Positions 1 through 11,000 of a DNA stretch of 64,000 nucleotides are shown here, piece after piece (the stretch's first letter is position 1; the number at the start of each line of letters is the position of its first letter). The DNA is from Rhineura floridana (Eukaryota; Chordata; Lepidosauria; Squamata; Rhineuridae), in the NCBI RefSeq assembly GCF_030035675.1, contig NC_084481.1, positions 45,763,092 through 45,827,091 of the forward strand, written 5' to 3'. A model generated the notes under the pieces. It was not told the origin of the DNA and did no database searches. It saw only the letters and a list, made by a program, of their open reading frames with translations. The translations under genes were made by a program, and so were the position numbers.

Positions 1-1943
1 GAAATCAAGAGATTTCATAAATTTTTCATACTGATTTCAATGGAAATAAGAACCATCAACTTTCTTTGGATTGAGGCAATGGAAATTCACAAACCAAATA
101 CTGAATTATCACATCACCCCTGAACTTTCCAGTATTCATGGATATTCAGTCCATATATGCAAGAGAAGGATCAGGATTGCAATGTCCCACCAAGCCCCCA
201 CCTGATGTTGCACATTGCAAAGCCTAATGTGCATAGAACTGATGTTTATAATCTGGGCACCTCAGTTTTGAGGTGTACAGTTCATATGGATTGGTTTGCA
301 TGCACTGAGCTCCAGGAATGTAGTTCCCTATGTAAACATCCAACATGCAATTGTCAGGGAGTGTTAGAGTGGTGTGCCAAAGGGGCTAGGTCATACCTAT
401 ATCATTCTAGTTTCTCATCATGGATCCAGATTTAACATGAATACAATTAAATATCTACATCAAAGTGAGTACACTGGAATATCCACATAAAACTGGCTTT
501 GGGAATTACAAAAAAAAGGGTTGCCTGAAAAACAAACAAAAATATTTGTGCATGCAAAAAGCAAAAAATAGTATCTCTACTCTCCTAAAACCACTCTTCC
601 AGAAGTATGGAACAATTTAGAAATGAAATAGTACGGTATGATAGAGTTCTGCAATACAACCTAAAGATTTCGATGTATTATTAACAAGTATAAACATTCA
701 TTAAAATTTATAATGGAACTGTAATGACACACAACATTCCTCTCCCTGTATTAACTGCTTTAATAAAACATACTTTGATTTCAACAATACTCTAAAGAAG
801 GGTATATTGCAAGATTCAGGGCCCTACTCAAGATGACACAGTATCAGATGCCTAAAAGATGAATGTTGTATTTGTGCTCTAATGAAGCAGCTCACAGAAT
901 TAGGCGATAGGGTTTCTCAGCAGTGGAGCCAGAACTTAAGACACTTTTTCAGGCCCAGTTGGCACAACTAAAACAGTTGCTGATGCTGCAATATGGGCCA
1001 GAGAAGTTGTCTAGGACATTAAAGGGACATAAGTATTTTTGTTTAAATGGAACAGAACAGTAAGACTGTGTCCATCTGCCACGCTCTTTAGCCCACAACA
1101 TTTTCCCCTCTCTCTTTTAGCACCAGAGTAGCTACAGATGAACCTCAGGATCAAACTAAGAACATGATGTCATCCAGAGAAAATCATTTGTATGCACTGT
1201 ACTAAACTAGAGAGATGTCAGGGAGTTTGCACAGCAGCCAGAGAACAAGCAGATACCATTAGCCTATCTTGACAGAAAATAGTAGTAATTTCTTCCAAGA
1301 AGAAGTTCCTGTGTTAATATCACAAAGAATATCAAAAATCTAATTTGGGATCAGACATCACATTCAGCCTTGTAAATGGTGAACAAGTCCAATAGGTATC
1401 AATCTGACAATTACAAGAAATTGTATAGAATAATATGGATAAGTATGTTCTGTAAGTATGGATACATGAATCATCTCAGAACAATTTTGCTAGACATGAA
1501 TTTGAGTTTAACAACATGGGCAAAACTGTATATGCCCAATAACATTACTTGATTTACTGTAATTTTCCAAAGATCAGCTATGGTGGTTTGTTGTAGAAAA
1601 AACAACAAAGCGTCTTATGACCTCTTAACAACTTACATATTTATTATATAAGCTTACATGGACTAAAGTCCATAGTCTACTTCATTAGATGCATGATGTG
1701 TAACTCTTAACTGGCAACCATATTTAAGATTGCACTTCAATATGCCATGATGCTTCATGCATCCGATGAAATGGTCTGTGCCATATGTTATGTCATAATA
1801 CATTTGTTACTTCAAGGTGCCATAAGACTTTTGTTGTTTTTGATTTATTATAATTTGATCATGTGGAGTGATATGGACTGGGACACATGGCAGAAGTACT
1901 CTTAATATACATCATGCACTTTGGGTACCAATTTCCTTTGACA
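1..1943. other. Intergenic, nothing recognised
   Basis: AT-rich sequence downstream of PPIG. No exon-like block with family similarity; the 92-residue frame at 157-435 has no recognisable domain. Confidence 0.6.
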
Positions 1944-2077
1944 TGTGTGGGGAACCTTTGGCCCTCCAGCTATTGCTGAATTACAACTCCCATCAGCCAT
2001 AACAAGCACGGTCAATGGCCAGAGATGATAGGAGTTAGTTCAGCAACATCTGGAGGGCCATAAGTTCCCTACCTCTG
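1944..2077. mobile_element. Palindromic hAT-like MITE
   Basis: CCTTTGGCCCTCCAGCTATT and its inverted partner CAGCAACATCTGGAGGGCCA form a long hairpin. The flanking duplication is CTTTGACA/CTTTAACA (8 bp, one mismatch), which fits hAT. Relatives at 49013-49100, 51820-51945 and 56785-56935. Confidence 0.7.
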
Positions 2078-3724
2078 CTTTAACATGTCAGCTTCATATT
2101 TATATCTATATCTAAAGGTCAGATTTCATATCATTTCAGTTATTGGTATTCTGCCATTGAGGTCACCAAATAAACCCAATGCCTTTCAAAATGCTACCAA
2201 GCACAGCTTTAACTGAAGCATATCAATCCTGGTATAAATTAAATTTAATTGGGGGAACAAATACAGTGTGAATAATTTTCTTTATGAAAACTTTGTGCCA
2301 ATGCAAAAAGGAACTTTGTATGAGTACATGCTTTATAGCCTAACATTTTTGATTTCTAGAAGAACACAGTACTGTAGACTATTTTTCTCCTTAAGTTTAC
2401 TCAAGCAGCAATTGAGAGAACTGTACACTACAGACAATATAGCCATGTATTCCATAGGAACTTTTTACCCTTACAGAATAACCTAATGGGTTGCATGGCA
2501 TATAAACATAATATAATTGAAATGATTGTCATTTATCCACAGTATGTCTATACTAAGCAAATAAAATTTAATTCCTTACACCTCAATTTCATTACACTAG
2601 ATATGTATTTATTGTTTGCTTGTTTTTAATAATGATGTTATGTGTCTGCACTGTGTACGTTTGTACATGCTATGTATGTATTCCCATGTATCCTTCATTA
2701 CTCAAGCTAATGTCCTGCCCCATGACTGGGTAGAGACCCAGCCTTAAATCTTTTATGAATCACTATACACCTAGATTTTTCTGACACATGCCTGAACCTG
2801 ATTACTGCATCCCTTGCTACTTCAGCCCTTTCTTCTCTTCCCTTTGTTGCACTTTTCAACATCTGCTAGAAAAACGGAAGCTGGAATAGCAGTTGCAGCA
2901 TAGGCTATAGCAAAACCACAGCTTTCATTACACAATACTTTCATTCCTTCAGGCAGAATAAAAGTTAAGACATACAGCGCACGTTTTAAACTTATGCATC
3001 CAAGCTACTGGGGGTACTCCACTCCATGTCCAGAACAAATGCTGGGTCCAAGGAAACTACTGTTAACAGGAAAAAATGGCTACTGGAGATAATCAGAAAA
3101 CAAGGGTTCCTACTTATAAACTGAGCCACACCCTAACTTTCCATCTAAAATAATGTTTTCCCCTTCAAAGCATGCAAAATGCAATCTATAAGAGACAAAA
3201 TACAGTAACATAGCATCAAAATGCACTGCTAGAGGAAACACTAAAGATAGCGACTACCCAGCAGCATACAAAGATTAGCATTTCTGACAGAATTGCTTCT
3301 ACTGAAAATATTTCATCCAGAATAAATGGTCATTCCAAAGACCAAAGTGATTAATTTTTTTTCCTAATGGCAACAGCAATGTAACATTTTGGGCAAAATG
3401 ATACCTTCATTCAATTATTCAAATACTTTAATATCCCTTCTTCTTCTGCATTCCACACCTCTAATATACTCTGGTTGTCTACTTATTATAGTTCTGTAAC
3501 GTTAACATAATGTTATTAATATCACAACAGCAACCCTTTGAGACATGAGTAAGCAGAATTCTACTGGTTCAAACAAATTTATTTTGAGCCCAACCTGTTC
3601 GTTTGTAGTGGGTCATCGAAATTAAAATGTAAATGCAATACAGTATGCTTCCTCCTGATAATTCAGAAGTAGGATACATAAACTATGAAATATTAAAACA
3701 CAGCACACCATATTACACATAAAA
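2078..3724. other. Intergenic 3' flank of PPIG, nothing recognised
   Basis: AT-rich, no repeat family or gene signal I can name. Late PPIG polyadenylation could extend into it. Confidence 0.55.
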
Positions 3725-5006
3725 CTTGTTTCTTCATTTCAAGTTTATTAAAACTGTTAGTAGTACAAATGATCCAGGTTGTGGATTATCAAAAGACCAA
3801 ACAGAAGTCCACATAAAAAAAATGTTCCCCAACATGTCTCTAGAACCTGGAGGCAGAATGGAAACAGCAAGTTCATAAACTTATCCATGTCTGTCTTCAT
3901 CAGTCCCAGCACTTGATTCATGATCAGATTTTTTATCTTTACCACGGGAACGATCTCTCTCCTGATTCTTAGATTTTTGGTTGACCTCTTTTTCTCTTGA
4001 GGAACGGGACCTGTCCTTTTCCTTCTCCTTACTCCTGTGTGAAGATGATCTTTTCAATTCTCTGTCCTTGCTACTTCGTCTTTTCTTTGAGTCAGGACTC
4101 CTATCCTGATCTCTATAGGACTTTTTGCATTTATTGGTCTCTGAGCTACTACTGTCACGGCTTTTTGAACGTTTCCTTTTTTCAGCATCATCCTTTTTGT
4201 GAGAACTTCTATGCTCTTGAGTCCGATGTCTGTCTTTACTTCGACTTTCCTCCCTCTCAGAGCTCTGCGACTCCTTCCTCTTCTTGTTCTCTTTACCTTT
4301 AGATCTTTCTGGTGTGCCTTTTCTGTCTCTACTTCTTGACCTTCCCCTTCTTTTTACTTCCTTATCTTTGTGTTTTGAGTAATCTTTACTTCTGCTGCGG
4401 TCTCGTTCTTTACTTCGGGACTTGGCTCGTTTCCCTCTCTCTCCACTTTTGCTTCGCTCTCTGGTCTTGCTATTTGAGCTGTGTTTGCTTTTAGACAGTT
4501 CACGGTCTCTGCTCTTTGACTTTGCATGTTTTTCCCTATCTTTACTTTTAGTATGATTCTGATCATTAGTTTTAGAACCTCCCCTTTTATTCTTCTCTTT
4601 ACTTCTGCTCCTTTCTCTTCCTCGAAAATCATTGTGTTTTTCTTTGTCCTTCTCTTTCTCACAGTCTCTTTCTTTGCTTCCTGATCTCATTTTCTTTTCT
4701 TCATGTTTGCTGTGTTTGGAGTCCCTTTCTTTACTTTTTGACATCTCTTTGCTTTTGCTCTGGCTTTTGGATCTAGCCCTTTTTTTGGCTTTACCTTTGT
4801 TATGCTTGTCTTTGTCCTCCTTCTCAGAATTCCTCCTTGTCTCTCTCTCTTTGCTGCCAGATTTGTGGTCTTTTGCTTTCTTTTCTTTCTCCCCCCTCCT
4901 GTTTGGGCTCTCAGAAATTTGCCTGTGGTCAGATACTTTTCTTTCTTTTCCTCTTCCTGGGCTTTTCTGATTTGCAGCATCCTTCTTGTTCTCATTAACT
5001 TCACCC
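3725..5006 (-). CDS. PPIG: PPIG terminal exon: RS/KE-rich tail, stop and 3' UTR
   Basis: Acceptor TTTTTTCCCCAG, then an open frame to the stop at 3883-3881. Encodes about 375 residues of Lys/Glu/Arg/Ser repeats such as [14 protein letters not shown] and [15 protein letters not shown], a mixed-charge RS domain that targets nuclear speckles. The purine bias of this exon leaves long stop-free frames on both strands, which are shadows. The 3' UTR runs to about 3725. Confidence 0.92.
3744..3749 (-). terminator. PPIG: PPIG polyadenylation signal AATAAA
   Basis: AATAAA on the minus strand lies about 132 nt after the stop codon. A GT-rich stretch (TGTGTAATATGGTGTGCTG region, about 3695-3720) follows at the right distance for a downstream element. 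Cleavage is expected near 3725-3730. Longer 3' UTRs using later signals cannot be excluded. Confidence 0.55.
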
Positions 5007-8000
5007 CTGGGGAAAAAAAACAAAGAACAAAAAAGTTTATGCACTGTGAAATGAAAAAGTGAAAACCAGAAAACCAGAGGGAAAAATGCCAAATCAGTAA
5101 CCAAAGCTGAACCTACATTACAAATTTCATAATCATTATTTTTAATTGTTGTTGCATATATCTCTGGTAGACTACAAACTAGGAAAAATGAATGCTGAAA
5201 AAATAACCAGCTGTAATAGTACTTGAAAGATTGTACTATTCTTCATTCTCATAAATGCTCTTATTATGTACATACCCAAACTGGGAAAAAAATGCAAATT
5301 CTATGACCACAACTTACTTATCTCCCTTTATCCATCTTTCACCGCTTGATATTCTCATTCTTTGAGCTCTTTGCATTTCTTGTCTCCAATGTGGTGGTGT
5401 CTCACTGCGTCTAAAGCGATCTCTTGACCTGGATCTTGAAGGTGTCCGGTAGCGCTTTGAAAACAGAAAAAACAATGTCAGAAAAAAAATGTGCCAGCAG
5501 TACAACTCTATATAATATTCATATGAGATAGCTTTTTACTCATGTAATTTGTAATTTAAAAAATTATCACTGACATTTTTCTCCCATGAATAGGATTTCA
5601 TAAAGTGGTCATGTCATCATAAAGACTCAAGGGACTTACAAGTGCAAAATTTTGGCTACATCAGGCTCCTAATATTAGCTTCCAACAAGAGCTAAAAGTA
5701 ACAAGCACTAAAAAAATATAATCATGCAATTTTAGATGCTCTTGAACTATGAGATAATTTAGACTTGTCCCTATAAAAAAGATTCAACTAATTCAGTGGA
5801 ATAGATCTTAAGCATGACTTGAACAACTATGATGTTACACACATAGGTCCCAATAATCTCAGAAAATTAATCGTACAGACAGGAGCAAAGGAATGCAAGA
5901 CCCATTTTTCCAGATAAAAGAAGCCATTAAATGATATATGTGAGAGTCAAAACTGACACTGCTATATATATCCAGAGATGCTTTTCTTAAAATGTTGTTG
6001 AGTAGGACAGCAATGACTAATTGGAGCTCAGCACAAAAGCTTGTAATAGGTAGCTCTTTCATTGAATAACTGTAGCAGCATTCAGGGTTAGTGGAATCAT
6101 GGGAGATGTAATGACAGATACTCTACATCTATAAACAAGATAATAACCTCTCCCCCATTCATCCCCAAAATGCCTCTCTCCAAAACCACTTCAGTATATC
6201 CATAAAGAAGGAATAATTACTCTCCAAAGATGTTGTGGAACAAGATCACTGTATTAAAGGATAAAAGCCATAAAAATTCAAAGAATCAAGACACTAGAAA
6301 GAACATACCCTTGGTCCTCTTCCTTTAATTTTTCGTCCAGACCTAGTCACTAACAGCCTTCTCTGATATGTTGATTGACAGTTAGATGGGTTACTAAAAA
6401 TTAGAGGGGAAAAAGTTCACTGGGATGGTTCTAAAGAAGATTCTTCACATTCTTCTATAACAATGTATTCCTGAAGCTCTATCAAACTGTATATATGCAC
6501 AAATAGTTAGCTAAATATTTGCTCCATGGCTAAGGATTCAAATATACAATTATGAGGCTGATAAAAACAGTGGATGAAATCCAACCATGTTCATCCACCA
6601 GTAGAAAGACGCTGTTGGCATAACAGATTCCCCGTCATACCACCCTAGTCTGCTTCAGATGGCTGTAGGGGAAAGGACTTGAAGTTTAAGTCTGCTTGCA
6701 CGACACTGGATTTTTCCTAGTAAAAGAATGTACCATCGGTCTCACCTGAAAGGTGATTTTCATAGGAAGGGGCCATCACTGTGGGTAACAGTTCCACCTA
6801 TCGTGCGAAGGCAAGAATGTTTTTGAAGTCAAGACTAGGGACGTCATGCCCCTCCCACTCTCCAGTTCATTCGTAGCGAGTCTAAAAGAGATATCTAAAA
6901 ATACAAGAACAAGGCCAACAGGCCCGCCAGGAAAATAACATAATAGTCACATGCATAACAACATGACTCTAACCTAACTACATAACATAACAGAACTAAA
7001 AGTCTTGACTTCACTCTTACATTTAAATATAATATGGAAACAATAACATATAACCCATTGATAAAATCACTAGTCATCCTCCAACTGGGAGGGTCGTGAT
7101 GGCCCCTTCCTATGAAAATCACCTTTCAGGTGAGACCAATGGTACATTTTCCATAGGAAGTGGGCCATCACTGTGGGATGTACCAAAGCAACCCATATAG
7201 GGAGGGACCACCCACATGTTAATCCTCATTAAGAACCTGTTGCAACACTCGTCTGCCAAAAGAAGCATCAGCAGAGGCATAACGATCAATTTTATAATGT
7301 CTTATAAACGAGTGTGGGGAAGACCAGACTGCGGCCCTACAAATATCGGCAACAGGAGCATTAGTAGCAAAAGCAGCCGAAGTGGCAGCTGACCTAGTAG
7401 AATGAGCTGTTATACTAGCAGGAACTGGCAGCTTCAGGGACTCATATGCTAAGGTAATGCATGCCCTTAACCAATGGGATAAGGTAGGATTGGATACTTT
7501 ATGCCCCATAGACCCTGGATGAAAGGATACAAACAGAGACTCTGTTCGTCGAATCTCTTGGGTCCTAGACAGGTAGGTCTTGAGAGCCCTCCGGACATCC
7601 AACGAATGCCAAGCCTTCTCGAGAGGATGGGTAGGATTCGGGCAAAAGGAAGGCAAAACAATGTCCTGGTTGCAATGAAAAACTGAATCGACCTTGGGAC
7701 GAAAGGAAGGGTCAGTCTTCAGCACAACAGAGTCCTTATGGAAGACGCAGAGGTGTCTAGCGGAAGACAATGCGCCCAACTCCGAAACGCGTCTGGCAGA
7801 TGTGATTGCAATCAGAAACAGGACCTTGAAGGACAGAATACGTAGGGGCACAGTTCTGATGGGTTCAAACGGAGGGCGTTGCAAAGCCTGCAGAACTTTC
7901 GGCAAACTCCATGAGGGGAACCGATGGACAACAGCCGGAGAGCGTAGGGCGACTCCCCTCAAAAAACGTTTGATGAACGGATGTGAGGAAATATGATCTC

Positions 8001-11000
8001 CAGGAAAGGACACTGAGAGAATGGATGACAGAGTAGACGCATGTCGACGTAGAGTGTTGGGTCGAAGTCCCATCATAAAGCCACTATGGAGAAATTGGAG
8101 CACCTGGTGCACATTGGCCTGGGATGGATCGTGGTGGTGGGACTGACACCACTTGGAGAAAGCCACCCAGGTATGTTGATAAATGCGAGTGGTAGATGGT
8201 CTTCTCGAGGCCAAAATAATATCAATCACAGCGTCAGACAGTCCAGCTGACCTCAAGTGTCTCCGTTCAAACGCCACGCTGTTAGATTGAGCCAAGTAGG
8301 GTCCTGGTGCAGTACTGGACCCTGGGATAAGAGGTCTGGCGTTACTGGAAGTGTCCAAGGGTCCATCATTGACATTGCCAGAAGATCTGAGAACCACGGA
8401 CGGCGTGGCCAAAATGGTGCTATCAGAACCAGCTGTGCCCTTTCGGTTCGCGCCTTCCTCAAGGTTTTGGCTAACAATGGTATGGGAGGAAAGGCGTACA
8501 ATAGACCGTCTGGCCACGGTGTTGTCAGAGCATCCACTGCTTCTGCTGTTGAGTCCAGGTATCGGGCAAAGTACCTGGGAAGCTGGCAATTGTGACTGGA
8601 AGCAAACAGGTCGACTGAGAGGGCGCCGAACCGACACTGGAGACGATGGAAAATGGCTGGATGAAGTTTCCATTCTCCCGGGAAGACCTGTTGTCTGCTG
8701 AGCCAGTCTGCTGTCACATTCAAAATCCCTTTGAGGTGCTCTGCTTTCAGGGATTGTAGATGTTGTTCTGCCCAGACAAAGATGAGGGAGGCTAAGTCCT
8801 GCAGAGGACGAGACCTGGTGCCCCCTTGTCTGTTCAAATGTGATTTTACACACGTGTTGTCTGTTCGAATGAGCACATGATGCAAAGGGAACAGAGACTG
8901 AAAATGACATAGAGCCAAGTGGACAGCCTTTAGTTCCAGCCAGTTGATGCTTCGAGCTCGCTCTGCATTGGGCCAAACCCCCTGAACATACTGGGAGTTG
9001 CAGTGGGCTCCCCAACCTATGAGGCTGGCGTCTGTGGTCACGACGGTTCTGCGGGGTTCTCTGAACGACGTGCCCTTGGAGAGGTGTTGAACCTTGGTCC
9101 ACCAGCGGAAGGAGAGGCGCAGAGCGGGGCTCAAACGAACTTTGCGATGGTTGGAGCTGGCAATGTCTTTTTGAAAAGGCAACAGAGTCCACTGAAGGGG
9201 CCGAGTGTGAGCTCGAGCCCAGGGTACAATGTGGATTGTGGAGATAAACATCCCGAGCGCTCTGGCGAGAAGCATGACGTCTGCGGATGTTTGTTGCATC
9301 AGGGACCTTGCGATGCTTGTGATGGCAGTGATGCGATCTGGAGACAGGAAGACCATTGCCTGCAGGGTGTCCAACATTGCCCCAAGATGTAGTAGGCGTT
9401 GGGTTGGTTGGAGATGGCTTTTGTCGAAGTTGACCAGCCAGCCGTAGGTCTGCAAAACATTGAGGGTGATCATTAAATGATGATGAGCCAGCTCTTCAGA
9501 TTTGGCCCGTATAAGCAGATCGTCCAAATATGGGTAGATATGAACCCCTTGGGTCCGAAGGTAAGCCACTAGGATGAGTAGCACCTTGGAAAATACTCTT
9601 GGAGCAGAGGAGAGGCCAAATGGCATCGCTCTGTATTGAAAATGTTGGTGGCCAAAGGCAAACCGAAGAAACTTTCTGTGGGCTATGCAAATGGGTACAT
9701 GGAGATACGCTTCCTTAAGGTCGATAGAAGCCAGGAAGTCTCCTTCATGCAGACTCTCGGTAATGGAATGGAGAGATTCCATTTTGAACCTGCGGTATGT
9801 TACAAAACGGTTGACAAACTTGAGGTCCAATACCGCCCCCCAAGATAAATCTCGTTTTGGCACAGCAAATAGGAGGGAGTACACCCCTTCCGATCTCTCA
9901 GTTGTGGGAACTGGCTCTATTGCCGCTATGTGCAAGAGGTGATGTATAGCTGTCTGCATGATGTTGTGCCTGGCTGGTGCCCTTGGGCAAGGAGACGGGT
10001 GGAATCTGTCTGACGGAGTTGCCCAGAACTCTATGGTATAGCCATAAGTGAAGAGGTCACTGATCCAGGAGACCGTAGTAAGGCGCAGCCATCGATCTCC
10101 AAAATTAAGTAATCTGCCACCTATGGGGAGGGCGTTAATACTACTTGTGTAGGCGAGGACCTCCCCTATATGAGGACGATGAGTTGCCCCTGCGCCCTTG
10201 GTACTGACCTCTGCCCTGGGGGCGTCGGTTCCAGGAGCCCCTGAATGCGTTGGAATCATAGGGTCTGAAATCGCGGCCTCGTCCTCCTGGTCGCGTTCCT
10301 CGAAAGGGCTGGTTAGAACGAAAGGAGGGAAATCGCCTGAGGGGCCTGTGGTCGATGTTCTTGATTGTGGCTAGAACCGGTTTGTGGGCGTCTTTTGGAT
10401 CAACCAGAACTGCCTTTAGAGCTTCCTCACCGAAGAGTAGAGATCCGGAGTAAGGAGCCTTGGACAGGTTCAATCTAGCCGCTGAATCAGCTTGCCAGTG
10501 GCGAAGCCAGAGGGTGCGACGAGCGACTATTTGAGTCGTCATGGCTCGTGCCCCTAATTGGGTGGCATCCAAAGTGGCATCGGCCACAAAGGCTGCTGTC
10601 TTACGTAACTTCAATAGTGCTCTTTTGAAGGCGACAGGATCAGGGTTATCGTCCTCTAGAAGGTCATCCAGCCACATCATAGATGCTCTGGAGAAGATGG
10701 AGGCTGAGGCAGAGGCACGCATGGCTAGGGCAGTGGCCTCGTGGTTCTTGCAGAGGGCGAAGTCTATTCGACGTTCAGTAGTATCTTTTAGGTGGGATTC
10801 CCCTTCCCTGGGCAAGATAGATCGTGAAACGAGGCGAGCGATCGGTTCATCTATGCCAGGGACATCTAACTTGGTGGCGAAGTCTGGGGCTAGGGCGTAA
10901 AGTCTGTCAGCCATGTTCTTGAAGCGTCGAGCTTTGAGCGGGTGGGCCCATTCTTCGGAAGCTAATTTGGCAATTGGGTCCGGCACCGGGATGTAGTGTT

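Noticed and set aside
157-435. 92-residue plus-strand frame
   Set aside because: No domain, no splice context, no family resemblance; chance frame in intergenic DNA.
3997-5062. Several open frames on both strands over the PPIG terminal exon
   Set aside because: The exon is strongly purine-biased RS/KE-coding DNA, so stops are rare in other frames; only the minus-strand frame matching PPIG is real.
7501-9942. Plus-strand frames opposite DIRS copy 1 (and the matching ones at 38316-40773)
   Set aside because: They mirror conserved coding sequence on the minus strand and appear in both copies for that reason.
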